The notes under the pieces were generated by a model. It ran no database searches and was not told the origin of the DNA. It saw only the letters and a program-made list of their open reading frames with translations. Positions 19,566 to 31,615 of a stretch of DNA of 64,000 nucleotides are shown in pieces. A program made the translations under genes and the position numbers. Position 1 is the first letter of the stretch. Each line of letters opens with the position of its first letter. Source of the stretch: Cordylochernes scorpioides. Lineage: Eukaryota; Arthropoda; Arachnida; Pseudoscorpiones; Chernetidae. The stretch lies in NCBI GenBank assembly GCA_030710605.1, contig CP092863.1, positions 116,750,680-116,814,679 on the forward strand, written 5' to 3'.

Positions 19566-22400
19566 AACTATATATACTATATTAAATATAATACTATAAT
19601 AAATACTATATATTAAATACTATTAAATTTGTTTAAATAAATACATATAAAAATGGATTAATACGAGTTACAATAATTTGTTAACAACTACGAGGTAACC
19701 CTAAATACACAACATTTATAGATTTCAATAAACTCTTTTGCTACCTTTAATTGATTTTTAATATTTATATATCAATATTTTTTTTAAAGATTATAACAAC
19801 TTCTTTTTGTGTGTTCACTCTATATAGATTTAAAGAAATACATTCGTTTTTTCTTTTAAAATATTTTGGGCACCTTTATAGATATTAATAAAAAATGAAG
19901 TTTTTTAAATATATTTTCAAATGGAGAAATCAATTCCAATTTAAAATGTTCGCATTTAAAATACTTTTTACATTTGAATTTTAATTGGCTTTATTTTGTT
20001 TAATATTATTTTTTAAATGTCAATATTTCGACGATATTGGTAAGTCACCTTCTGTGACTCAAAATTAATAAAACCTTTTAAAAATTATTTGATATGAGAG
20101 ATAAACGATAAAATATTTCGCGCATATTGAATTTTATTTTGTTAAAATTATAATGCGTTAGCCGGATGAATATAATAATAATATTTGGAATTAAAATAAA
20201 ATAATCAACCAAACATCATTGAATTATAAAATTTCAATAAAAATGATTAGCGCTCTACCCAAAGTAATCTGGCACTTCTGATTGTTTAAAGCTATAACTA
20301 TGGTTTGTTTATATAATTTCAATTATTGAAGAAACAATTTATAAAAACTGGGACAAGTAATCTTAAGCGTCTTGTTTATTCAACAAGGTAAGAAACCTAT
20401 GTAGCTAGAAATGGACTGTAATATCAGACAAATATTTGTTGCTTTTTAATATTTAAAAATATCACATTATATAGCTTTGATTTTTAAATTTTAGAAATAT
20501 ATGCTCTCTATTATTTTAAAAATATTTAATTGGATTTAAAATGATAAATAGAACTTTTAAATTGACTAAATTTTGGTATTTTATATACATATATATATTT
20601 ATTTTTCATTTATTAAATAACACACACACCAATCTTTAACAGACGAATAGTTAATTTTTTAAAGAAGGCATCTTAAAGCATTCAGTCAAAATCATAATAT
20701 ATTTTAATTTTTCTTTCTTTTTTAATACACACACAATATATATATTTTAAAGTAATAATCTAAACCATTTTAAAAACTATTTTCAAAAATATATGTAAGT
20801 AACTGGCAATAAAATTATTTAGGGTTTACATCTAAATTATTTAAAAAGACAATCAATGCATACATATATATTTTTAAAATATTGCCCTAAAAATATTAAA
20901 TATAAAATATTGGACGCAAAATATCGTTTTACAATAATAAATTTATATTAATATAGATTTAAAAATTGAAATATATATAATTTAGACATTTTATTTTTGT
21001 GTAAATCCATGTTTTGTATAAATAAAAAATATATATTAACACGTATATATATATGCATTTTATTCATGTATAAAGTTTATTTTAAAATTATATACTCGAA
21101 AATCTCGCTGAACAAAATATCTATAGCAATACATTTATTAAAAAAATATGACAGCTTCAAATGACTATAAATCCATTACTATTAACTAAAAATAAAGCAA
21201 TATATATTTATTTATTTAACGTACTTTTTTCTGTAAAAATTCCAAATCTATATATGTACCTTTAAAAAAAAACTTGAACTAAAAAAGGAGTTTTTCATCG
21301 CGTTGCACACACACATTTTTGATTATTATTAATATTATTTGAATTTTTAAATATTTCTCCTTTTAATTATTTTATCGGCTTTTCAAGAATGAAATTTTGC
21401 GGTTCAAAATGTTTTATAAATTCCAATCTGAAAAGAAAAATCTCTTTTTTTTTTTTTGGGTGTCCAGACGAAAGCTCTTAGATTTGAAAATATTTTGCTG
21501 CTCGATTTAATAATTTCAGACGAATAAATTTTTAGTTTTTCTCGATTAACAAATATTAGTCACCATTAGAGATTATATTTTTGAGGTTGCATCAAATTGT
21601 TTTGATTTTATTTTCTAAATCAGGATGCTCTAAAAGTTCTAAACATTTTGAAAAACCTTTAACCTATTTTATTTTATTTTTTTGCACCAAATCGCACCAG
21701 ATTTGGAAACAATCATCAAATTGTATTAAACATAATGATTTTTTTTTAAATATATAAAAAAATAAACTGCAATAATTTGTTGAAATTGTTAGCCGTTTAA
21801 TTAATTTATGAATCTCATGAATACTGATATTAGAGACACAACAGGTTAATCTATATAGAGTCTGAATATACGTGAATATATATATTTGTACCTCTTTTTA
21901 TCATTTTTTAAAATGTTAATTTTATGTGAATATCATGCTAATATACTATTTAAAAAAAATGTTTAATATTTAGCACCAAATTTTTGGCAATGAAATTCCT
22001 TGTGGTTTTATTAACCTTTTTTCTTTCTTTGTGTTGACCTTAACGATTTTAGAACACACGCTATTTAAATTAACATCATTTTAAATGTCATTCAAAATTA
22101 TTATCATTAGTTATAATCTGACCGATACGCACTTTTTAATTAAAAAAATAAGCACTGCAAATTAGCAGGTTAACATATATTAAAAAATATATATATATAA
22201 AAGAAACATATATATACAAAAAGAACAAGACAAGAGGTACAATCAAAATTTTTGCAAAGAGGCTTCGAATTGTGATTCTCCAAACATCAATTTTTGATAT
22301 TTTTTATCCTGAAGTGTTAAGAGAGATATTTGTGGGAAATGTGGTTAGCTAGCCATTGATCTATCTTTTCAAACCAGGCAGCGTTTGGCCTCGGTGCAGG
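19566..22400. other. Very AT-rich 5' flank of the NELF-A homologue
   Basis: Almost 3 kb with long A/T stretches, several TA runs and no supportable gene, RNA or known repeat. It may be an intron or promoter region: TCTTTTCAAACCAG at 22365-22378 could serve as a splice acceptor just before the coding frame. Confidence 0.4.
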
Positions 22401-23930
22401 ATGACTCTGCCCAGAGAAGTGCCTCCAGACCTGAGCGTGAAGCTCTCCAAGAAGAACGAGTTCTGGGCGGGAAGCTCCATCTACCAGAAGCTGACTCCCG
22501 ACATCCTCCAGGCGATAAAGAAGAGTTTCCTGGAATTGGTGCCCGGCGTGAAGCTGAAGCTGCTTCTGTCTTTCCTCTACCTGCCCGAACGGACGTTGCA
22601 GCTGTGGCTGGAGGACCTCGAGGAGATCCTGGAAGTGGCCGTGGCGGACGGCGACCAATGGGTGGCACTCACGGCGGAATTCCTGCAGCCCTTCCCGCGC
22701 AAGGGCACCGTCAACCTGGAGCCGGAGGAGAACGGCTTGGTGCTGCGGGAGACGGCCGCGCAGCTGGCGGCGGTAGAGATCCGCCAGCCTAGCCTGCCGG
22801 TCATGGAGGCGGATTACCTCGGCCCCGCGGCGCTCGAGGCTCACACGGGGCAGCCCCCCGCCTGTCCGAGCCAGCAGCATTTCGCGCTACGCAAAGCCAC
22901 CAAGGCAGAGACCCTCCGTAAAAGTCTTCTAGAAAGGGCGCGCGAGGTGGCAAACCAGGTGGAGAAGAGAACGGCCTGCGGCACGCCCAAGTCGCACAGA
23001 ATGAGTGGGGGTGGGCCATCGACGAAAATCTCCTCGGAGCTCTCGGCCCGCGAGATCTTCTCCACCTCATCTTCGTCGTCGTCTTCCCGAAACGGGTCCT
23101 CCTCCTCCAGTGGACCGCCTCACGTCGTCAAGGAAGGGAAGATAAAGTTCCTAGACATCTCTGAGCTGCCCGCCACCAACGACAAGGAGTCAAAGCGGAG
23201 ACGTTCGCAAAAGGCGGAGGAGAAGGCCGACAACCAGCATCTTCCGAACAACGCCTTTTATCCCTCCACCTTCGCCGGCTTCGAGGACCCCAGCAACCCG
23301 ACAACCTACGGCCAGTACACGAACGGGGCGACGCCAACCTACCCGGCCTACCATCACCACCAGCTCGGGATGTTCCAGAACTACGGGCAGGTGTTCCCAC
23401 CGCCACCCAGACCTAACCAGGAACACGGCGGCTATAGCTACCCGGGTTGCCAGCCAGCCTTCTACGGCGGTCCAGAACCCAGGATGTTTTTCCCACTGCC
23501 GGGAGAACCCCAGGGCGCCTATCTTCAAGCACCGGCGATGCCCCAGCCACGACAACCCACCGCCGCACGTCGGAACGCCAAGAGGAAGTTCACGTACGAC
23601 CCGCAGGAGAAGATGATCGAGGTGCTGCAGCTTTTCAGGTACGCCAATAGCGCGTCGTATAAGGAGAAGGCGTTTATCCTGAGCTTCATCGCCGGGTTCA
23701 GGGACAACCCCTGCCCCGAGCTGGGCCCGGTGTGCTCCATCAAGGTGCACGAGGAGCGGGAAGTCTTCAGCCAGCAGGACGGTAGCCTTCTGCCCTTGCT
23801 CGGGGAAACTCTGATGCAACTCAACTACGACACGGGCGAGGTGAAGACCGTCAAGGTCTACCGCTCAGCCGTTCCCCAACCGTCCGCCGAGTACCATCTT
23901 CAGCCGCCTCAACCCTCGACCCTCATCTGA
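22401..23930 (+). CDS. Nelf-A: NELF-A homologue (negative elongation factor subunit A), single exon
   Basis: 509 residues from the ATG at 22401. NELF-A is the NELF subunit that contacts RNA polymerase II and helps hold it in promoter-proximal pause. The N-terminal domain is clear: KLSKKNEFWAGSSI (residues about 14-27), VKLKLLLSFLYLPERTL, GDQWVALTAEFLQPFP and an HFALRKATKAETLRKSLLER stretch. The linker has poly-Ser (about 215-240) and then KIKFLDISEL followed by ESKRRR, a very typical NELF-A signature. A Pro/Tyr/Gly-rich region precedes the C-terminal domain from residue 404: QLFRYANSASYKEKAFILSF, AGFRDNPCPELG, MQLNYDTGEVKTVK. The very N-terminus is shorter than and unlike the usual MRESD-type start, so an upstream exon or a changed start is possible. 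GC content is far above the flanks, and no introns interrupt it, suggesting a retrogene or intron loss. Confidence 0.88.
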   Translation: MTLPREVPPDLSVKLSKKNEFWAGSSIYQKLTPDILQAIKKSFLELVPGVKLKLLLSFLYLPERTLQLWLEDLEEILEVAVADGDQWVALTAEFLQPFPRKGTVNLEPEENGLVLRETAAQLAAVEIRQPSLPVMEADYLGPAALEAHTGQPPACPSQQHFALRKATKAETLRKSLLERAREVANQVEKRTACGTPKSHRMSGGGPSTKISSELSAREIFSTSSSSSSSRNGSSSSSGPPHVVKEGKIKFLDISELPATNDKESKRRRSQKAEEKADNQHLPNNAFYPSTFAGFEDPSNPTTYGQYTNGATPTYPAYHHHQLGMFQNYGQVFPPPPRPNQEHGGYSYPGCQPAFYGGPEPRMFFPLPGEPQGAYLQAPAMPQPRQPTAARRNAKRKFTYDPQEKMIEVLQLFRYANSASYKEKAFILSFIAGFRDNPCPELGPVCSIKVHEEREVFSQQDGSLLPLLGETLMQLNYDTGEVKTVKVYRSAVPQPSAEYHLQPPQPSTLI

Positions 23931-24500
23931 TCCCTCCCTCCTTCTCCTTAATATTTTTTAAATCTGGGATCTTCTTATCATCATCACTCCATCGCGACAG
24001 TCTTTCGACTCCAAGAAAAAGAAAAAAAGGGAACGACAAGATCCTTTGCTTAGTGTAAAAATTGACAAGAAAGTATTTTTTTAACGTTTATTTTTTTCCC
24101 GAAAGCTTTTCTCTAAGCTCTTATCTCTATATTTTTTTATATAAAAAGAATATATTATTATATTTACTGTAGATATATATATGTAGATTTGTTTTTCATC
24201 TATGCAACTTCTCTCTCTCTCTCGATCTACAAAACTGAGAGAGAGCGGTTATTACAGTTGTTGAAGTTTTAGATAAATGAGTATTTCTCTAAATTTTACT
24301 GATTTTCTCTCTTTATTTTTACACAAATGTAAACAACGCTATTATCTCTCTCTAGATTCAGAAAAAACAGTCACATGAACCAATGAGGTTTTTTAACTCC
24401 TGACGTTTCAGTGACTAAGAATGACAATTTTCAGTAAGATGTGTGTTTGAGGCCCTAATATAGTAATGGTGTTTGAAAATTATACCTCTCATCAGCACCA
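23931..24500 (+). other. 3' flank of the NELF-A homologue
   Basis: GC content falls at once after the stop. CT-rich and TA-rich stretches follow, with no clear AATAAA close to the stop. Nothing else is recognised. Confidence 0.4.
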
Positions 24501-24504
24501 TATA

Positions 24505-24780
24505 CATCCTATCCCCCGATTTACACGGTAGATACGTTCCTGAGAAAAACGTGTAAATCGGGGTTTAGGTGTACACAGAAATAAAAATAAAATGCATTGA
24601 CAGGTAAAAATATGTAGTCAGCACATAAGCTCGGGATTCCTCGTGAGATGTGTACACAGCGCATGTGTTCAATCACAGTAGCATTTAGTATAGTGCTATA
24701 AAACCAAAAAATAAAAATTGGAAAACCGTGTAAAAGCGAAAACGTGTAAAAAAAGTACCGTGAAAATCGGGGGATAGGTG
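24505..24780. mobile_element. Short non-autonomous Tigger derivative (MITE)
   Basis: About 276 bp with the same termini as 6584-10568 (ATCCCCCGATTTACACGGTA and AAAATCGGGGGATAGGTG) next to TA on each side. It keeps subterminal CGTGTAAA words but has lost the transposase. Confidence 0.82.
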
Positions 24781-24798
24781 TATTTGTAACTCAGTTTC

Positions 24799-24898
24799 NN
24801 NNNNNNNNNNNNNNNNNNNNNNNNNNNNNNNNNNNNNNNNNNNNNNNNNNNNNNNNNNNNNNNNNNNNNNNNNNNNNNNNNNNNNNNNNNNNNNNNNN
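24799..24898. other. Assembly gap, 100 N
   Basis: Exactly 100 N, the usual placeholder for a gap of unknown size. The Tigger-derived MITE lies just before it. Confidence 0.98.
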
Positions 24899-27800
24899 TA
24901 AATATCCCACATAACTACACTCCTTCCTTTTACATGCATAGTTAATCAGCGACAAATCTCTCTCAACAAAATAAACAACTCCCTCTCTCATCACTTTCTT
25001 CAATTGGCAACAAATTTTTAGTGCGCGACTTCACACCCAAATCTAATTTCGAGCCACACAAGCTTTTATTACGTCGCCCTACTAAACACACACACAAAAA
25101 ATTATTTTTTTCACATTAAACGTGTCATATCCACTAACAATATTAAAATTATCGATATGTTCGTACAACCAGCACCCATGACTTTAGTAAATTTGTTATT
25201 CTTAGTAAAACAGATTAGATTTTGTACAAAACAAAGACTTCACGTGACACCTTTTCATTTACAATTTTTTCGCTTCGTGTCACAGAGCTACACCACAAAA
25301 CTCTTTCACTCTTCAGGCCAAAGACGCCTTCATCACGCCTGTGACACATTTAACCACACATTGTTCACGTCGATAGTCGCAATTTCACTCAATTCTAACC
25401 TGATATCATTGAATAACATTTTTACTAAGTCCGCCAAAAACCATTCGATTTAATATCAACAGATACAATATCCGAATTTTCGAAATACAAACACAAATCG
25501 AACAAATGCTTGAACACACAGGATAATTACAACCTCTGTATCTCCCTATGTCAATCCCATAACGCTTGTCACCAAACGTGACAAATCAAAACGCTTTTGC
25601 GTTTACAATTATAGAAATAATATCTCCGAACGTAGTTCGAATTAACAAATCCAATAAGTTGGAAGAAGCAAGCAGCCTCGCAAAGGGCCCCTGACCTAAA
25701 TCCGGAAGCACATTAAAAATAGGTTCGCTCCCCATCGCCCCCCCCCCCCCCCCCGAGCAAACAAACAGCCGACATCTTGTTACATCCGTCGCCACCCCGA
25801 TGTCACTCTAATGGATTTTCGCTACCTATTAAATCAAACATTAGTGCGTGTCTTTTACTATATATCGTTCTAATCCCTAACCAATTTCTACGCCGATATC
25901 CCGTTTAGCTACTAATAACTTGCTTAACACGTTATTTTACATTTACTAACAAATCTGTTCACTAACATTCTCTCGCCCTCGATTAACTTGTCAACTTAAC
26001 ATCGACACTTAGATCCAAGGACAAAATTTTACCTAAAAATCACACACACCCACGCATGTTTTTAAAAAAAAAAAAAAACAACAACAACAACAACCCTTTA
26101 TCGGTTAGAATAGATCGCCGTGTTTCTCCTGCACACACAGAATAAATGCCGCTTTAGGAAGAATCACGTTTTCACCTAAACGTGGCGCAGGGAACAAAAA
26201 ATCGACAACATTAGGACTCAGTGAGTTTCACAGTTAGAAACAATATGATCCACGAGTCACGTCAAACATAAAACAAATTCGATAAGTTAGAAAAACTTAG
26301 ACCAACAAGACCAAAGATATCAATCGAGGACAATTTAAAGCTCTCTCTACCCATCCTAAAAAACAGGAACACATTTGGCCTACAACTTTCCATTCTTTCA
26401 CGATATATAATTTCTATGTATAATCTTACTTGCTCTTCTTTCTCGATGAACATTTTTTTTTAATTTTCATTTTAATATCTTGTATATAATCATTATATAG
26501 CTCTTATAATTGTTTTTTTACGTCAACCAATCAGTTTAGATTATTGTCATTTTATTTTATTTTTCTTTACCAAAACTTATTTACTTTTACTTTATGACTC
26601 TATTCTATAATCAAATTTATATTTTATCTTTCATATCTAATAATCTCAAGTTTATATTTTTTGTTTATATATCACTAATTTGCATTTTGTCATTTTATAT
26701 TTTCTCTCACTTTATAAATTAGATGTTTTATTTACATTGTTTCATCTTCCGCTACCATGTTCAATGCTATCGAGTACATTATTGCTTTTTTTTTCATTTA
26801 AAATTTTCACTTTCTATTACCCCTTATATACTGCTATAGTGTGTAATTTTTGTATTATGTCATCACTATTTTTACTTTTTTTTTTAAGATTACTCTGCAT
26901 TTAACTTCGCAATTCTATTTTCGATTTTTTAAATCCTTTAACGCTATATGCAAAGCCTTCGCAATTTCATATCTCAATGATATATTATTTTATCATCAAA
27001 CTAAAAATCATGATCTAAAAACAGGGCAATCTTCAATAACCGCTTAAACAACCACTTTAAAGGTTACTTCTTAATAAATACTAACCCTTTTCCGCAGGAA
27101 CTTTTAACTCCTTCGCAGGCTAGACTTGACCTACTTTGATTTCGTAATTAACAATCTTGACACACCGTCCCCCAGATTTACCTATCCCAACTTCTGGCTT
27201 GGATACGTGCAAATTGTATTTTTTTTATATATTCCAGGGCACTCTCATGCCACACGCTGGCACATCTTTTTTTTTATTTTACTCTTTTTTTCGCTAAGCC
27301 CCTGACGACTCCAATTAAAACTTTGATTTCTGGTCACTGATCTTCGCCCTCATTTATCCTGCATGCGTACGTCTTAACGACTAATTACTAAAACCCATAA
27401 CAATCACCCTTATCTTACTATTCGATTGTGGTACTGTAACTTTATTAGGTCCTTAAATTTACATGTGAAACATGGCCTAGGTTTTCCGCGCCGTGCACAT
27501 TAAATGGTTTGGGACTTGAGTCAAAGTGACATTGCCTCAACCAAGTAATAACTAACCCCTCAACCATTTCTAATGCCCATCACGAAGAGATCATGATTTT
27601 CCCATCCAATCGTTTTTATTTTTACCTATCATCATTATATGCTCTCTATTAATTCTTTTATTCCTATTTTTGTTTTACTTGTATGTTTAATATTAGTTGT
27701 TTATGCTTTATTATCTCTTATGGATATACAGAAATCAACCCCATGTTATATACCAACTCATTTCAATTAATTTTTAAAAATTACTTCCTTAATAACAGTC

Positions 27801-28238
27801 TTCCTATTCCGCTCTCTTAAATCCCTCCATATGAACCCTCTCACATCCGGGGCCATCTGTGATGATTTAAGACCATGGAATTGTTGTAAATAGTCTAGAT
27901 ATCTACTACCACATGTTCCACCCCATGACTGTATATAACTTCTTATGTACTGCAAATAGAAAGCCTCAACTAACATCAATCTGTACCGCGTAAGAATCTA
28001 ATAAAGTATAGCAACTGTACAGATAGAAGGAATGGAGACTAACAGGAGAAAGTTAAGGTTAAAACAAATCAGGCTTAGGTGATAGTAGAAGTAAGGCCTA
28101 GCAAAGAAGCTTAAAGTTAGAACCACTATTAATAAATTTACAGCTAATTTTACGATCGCGGAAATCATAAAAGTCGAGTTACGCCCAGTATTTCCGGAGC
28201 AAGGCCGGACGTATCTTCCACCAAAGAAAGCCGCAAGG
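24899..28238. other. Long stretch without a recognised gene
   Basis: AT-rich and, on the plus strand, pyrimidine-rich, with no open frame of convincing length. A run of about 16 C lies at 25739-25754 and an (ACA/CAA)n run near 26085-26100. I see no repeat family shared with the rest of the window here. Confidence 0.4.
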
Positions 28239-28384
28239 CCCAATTAGAAGACAAATACCTAAGTAGGTCAACCAATAGCCAACGGCCATGTGACATATTC
28301 CTACCAATTAGGAAAGAATCACCTAAATAGGTCAACCAATAGAAAACGGCCATGTGACAGCTTCCTACCAATTAGAAAGAAGAA
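28239..28384 (+). repeat. 64-bp tandem duplication with CCAAT boxes
   Basis: ACCTAAGTAGGTCAACCAAT starts a unit at 28257 and again, slightly changed, at 28321; a partial third unit (CCAATTAGAAGAC) precedes them. Each unit has ACCAATAG and CGGCCATGTGAC. The following 250 bp are less AT-rich, so this could be the promoter half of an LTR or of an unseen gene. Confidence 0.5.
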
Positions 28385-28644
28385 AGGTCTTGGTGTTAAA
28401 TCGAGAACCTAGAACAGGCAGTCTTCGCTTGGATCTCACCGAGGTAACACTTGCTCTAAAGATCTCTCTCTCCTCGTCCCATTCCTTCTTGACGTTCAGA
28501 CGCTTCTTAGTGGAATCTCTGTTTGTTTATTTCACCTTTGGCCCAGCTGTGTCGCCTTCCACCACGACTGCACGGTAGAGTTGACATCGAGGTTCGTCTA
28601 GCATCAGGTAACACTGGTCCCAGAGGTCCCAAGATATCACATAT

Positions 28645-29942
28645 ATTGGTTATCTCGTGTGTCTTCAATAAAGGTCACTGTAATATCTTTCAGAGTTATT
28701 GTCTCAATCCCGATATACATGGTAAAAAGTACAACTTCCTTAAGTTTTGTCCATGAGTGTATATTGTTTATCTCGTGTGTCTTCAATAAAGGTCACTGTA
28801 ATATCTTTCCGAGTTATTGTCTCAATCCCGATATACATGCTAAAAGGTACAACTTCCTTAAGTTTTGTCCATGAGTGTATATTGGTTATCTCGTGTGTCT
28901 TCAATAAAGGTCACTGTAATATCTTTCCGAGTTATTGTCTCAATCCCGATATACATGGTAAAAAGTACAACTTCCTTAAGTTTTGTCCATGAGTGTATAT
29001 TGGTTATCTCGTGTGTCTTCAATAAAGGTCACTGTAATATCTTTCAGAGTTATTGTCTCAATCCCGATATACATGGTAAAAAGTACAACTTCCTTAAGTT
29101 TTGTCCATGAGTGTATATTGGTTATCTCGTGTGTCTTCAATAAAGGTCACTGTGATATCTTTCAGAGTTATTGTCTCAATCCCGATATACATGGTAAAAA
29201 GTACAACTTCCTTAAGTTTTGTCCATGAGTGTATATTGTTTATCTCGTGTGTCTTCAATAAAGGTCACTGTAATATCTTTCCGAGTTATTGTCTCAATCC
29301 CGATATACATGGTAAAAAGTACAACTTCCTTAAGTTTTGTCCATGAGTGTATATTGGTTATCTCGTGTGTCTTCAATAAAGGTCACTGTAATATCTTTCA
29401 GAGTTATTGTCTCAATCCCGATATACATGGTAAAAAGTACAACTTCCTTAAGTTTTGTCCATGAGTGTATATTGGTTATCTCGTGTGTCTTCAATAAAGG
29501 TCACTGTAATATCTTTCAGAGTTATTGTATCAATCCCGATATACATGGTAAAAAGTACAACTTCCTTAAGTTTTGTCCATGAGTGTATATTGGTTATCTC
29601 GTGTGTCTTCAATAAAGGTCACTGTGATATCTTTCAGAGTTATTGTCTCAATCCCGATATACATGGTAAAAAGTACAACTTCCTTAAGTTTTGTCCATGA
29701 GTGTATATTGTTTATCTCGTGTGTCTTCAATAAAGGTCACTGTAATATCTTTCAGAGTTATTGTCTCAATCCCGATATACATGGTAAAAAGTACAACTTC
29801 CTTAAGTTTTGTCCATGAGTGTATATTGTTTATCTCGTGTGTCTTCAATAAAGGTCACTGTAATATCTTTCAGAGTTATTGTCTCAATCCCGATATACAT
29901 GGTGAAAAGTAAAACTTCCTTAAGTTTTGTCTCCATGAGTGT
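28645..29942 (-). repeat. 118-bp satellite, 11 units, MITE-derived
   Basis: The length is exactly 11 x 118 bp. Each unit holds TTATCTCGTGTGTCTTCAAT, AAAGGTCACTGTAATATCTT and AAGTTTTGTCCATGAGTGTA, the last being the terminal repeat of the MITE at 11322. Units differ at a few sites (TTTCCGAG or TTTCAGAG; TGGTTATC or TGTTTATC). The array ends in the MITE terminus at 29942. The many small open frames that repeat every 118 bp are a product of the array. Confidence 0.93.
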
Positions 29943-30570
29943 AAACTTCTCGTCTACTTTCTTGTATTATTTTATACTTCTTGTCTATTTCTCGTTTACT
30001 ATTAATCTCTCTTTCGTTTCTACTTGTTGTTAAAATTTACGACGTTGGTTTTAGGGTTTTAAGATAACGCCTTTTGATGAAAAAACGACATATCTAGGAC
30101 CATAAAGCATGTACCATGCTAAAATGAATAAAACACTAGGGTGTGTTATATCATATCCTTGAGTTGTACATTTTTAATGAAGTTTACTTTATAGGGGTTT
30201 AAAAGTAAATAGGGTTTTCCAAAGAGAAATGGTCATAGTTAGTTATATAATTATATCCTTGCAAGTACAGTTGAATCTTTCTATATATACCCTCTTTTGA
30301 TTTTAGTTCTATTAAAGCATTTATGGATTTTTTAGTGTTTACTTTATAAAAAATATATAATTCGATAATCGTGCGATACTCTCTCGAAAATAGTGAAACA
30401 CTGTTTGTTTTATAAAAATGCCATTGATTTTTTGGAAATCTGAGAAAAAATAATGAATAATTTGCATAAATACGTGTTGACAGTTTTATTTTTTCTTCTC
30501 AAAATGAAGTCTTTAGGTGAAAATTTTGCATAAATATGTTTTGTAAACAAAAATGAAACGGATGATCTAT
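29943..30570. other. Intergenic, upstream of the small gene
   Basis: AT-rich; TTTGCATAA words at 30460 and 30528 resemble the octamer nearer the gene. Nothing else supported. Confidence 0.35.
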
Positions 30571-30608
30571 ATTTGCATATTAGCTGCTGATTAACTTGGA
30601 CTATATAA
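30571..30608 (+). promoter_or_regulatory. Octamer plus TATA box promoter
   Basis: ATTTGCAT (30571-30578), the POU-factor octamer, lies 23 bp ahead of TATATAA (30602-30608). Transcription would start near 30633, only a few bases before the ATG of the next frame. Confidence 0.5.
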
Positions 30609-30638
30609 GGCGGAATTGCGAGTGGATGAGACAGTTAT

Positions 30639-30863
30639 ATGCTCGACATGGCTTCAAAGATTTTTGACTGGATCGTCACTATCCCAACGGCCTCTCTGGT
30701 CATCGGCCTGGATTTGGCTTCTCTATCGGGATTGGTCGCCCATGCTCTCGCTCGCGGTGCTCTCTTCTCAGTCTGGGACCCTGCAAGATCTTTGGGCCTC
30801 CTCAAGAAGACATGGAAGGAAATCGCCAAGGCGCCGACGTTTCTAAGGTCCATGAACGTGTAA
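30639..30863 (+). CDS. Small intronless protein of unknown function
   Basis: 74 residues from the ATG at 30639, or 71 from the better-placed ATG at 30648 (CGACATGGC). The sequence has no cysteine. It opens with FDWIVTIPTASLVIGLDLAS, hydrophobic enough for a membrane-inserting helix, then SGLVAHALARGALFSVWDPA and a basic end (LLKKTWKEIAK, FLRSMNV). An octamer and TATA box lie just upstream and AATAAA at 31093-31098, so a short unspliced transcript is plausible. The codons are markedly more GC-rich than the flanks, which supports coding. I do not recognise a family. Frames on the opposite strand and in the other phases overlap it but have no such signals. Confidence 0.5.
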   Translation: MLDMASKIFDWIVTIPTASLVIGLDLASLSGLVAHALARGALFSVWDPARSLGLLKKTWKEIAKAPTFLRSMNV

Positions 30864-31122
30864 TGTTGCCATTCCGCCGCCAAGAATACCTTCCCCAGAA
30901 GCAACCAACCGTTTTTTTTTTCTACCACTTTTTTTCGTATCCGAAAACTGCTGTAGCACAGTCTTCTAGTCGTATGGAATGTTTTTGCTCATGCAAACTG
31001 TTTTACTCTACTGAGGACCTTTTTTAATTTAGAAAGTTTTTTTTTTGACATTTCCCTTTTCTGTATTAGATTTACAACTTTTTTTTTTCTTGAATAAAAC
31101 TACTCAACAGTTTTTTTTTGTA

Positions 31123-31615
31123 GCCTATTCATACACTCTTGCATCTAGACTAGCTCTTAATTAAGGTGGTTTGGCCTATTCATAAACTCTTGCATCTAGA
31201 CTAGCTCTTAATTAAGGTGGTTTGGCCTATTCATAAACTCTTGCATCTAGACTAGCTCTTAGTTAAGGTGGTTTGGCCTATTCATACACTCTTGCATCTA
31301 GACTAGATCTTAGTTAAGGTGGTTTGGCCTATTCATACACTCTTGCATCTAGACTAGCTCTTAGTTAAGGTGGTTTGGCCTATTCATAAACTCTTGAATC
31401 TAGACTAGCTCATAGTTAAGGTGGTTTGGCCTATTCATAAACTCTTGCATCTAGACTAGCTCTTAGTTAAGGTGGTTTGGCCTATTCATACACTCTTGCA
31501 TCTAGACTAGCTCTTAGTTAAGGTGGTTTGGCCTATTCATACACTCTTGCATCTAGACTAGCTCTTAGTTAAGGTGGTTTGGCCTATTCATAAACTCTTG
31601 CATCTAGACTAGCTC
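31123..31615. repeat. 51-bp tandem repeat, nearly 10 copies
   Basis: Unit: GCCTATTCATAAACTCTTGC, ATCTAGACTAGCTCTTAGTT, AAGGTGGTTTG. It contains the inverted word CTAGACTAG. A degenerate unit continues to about 31700. It lies directly after the polyadenylation signal of the small gene. Confidence 0.9.

Noticed and set aside
23190-23819. Minus-strand frame of 209 codons within the NELF-A gene
   Set aside because: It is an antisense shadow of GC-rich coding sequence. The plus strand has family motifs throughout.
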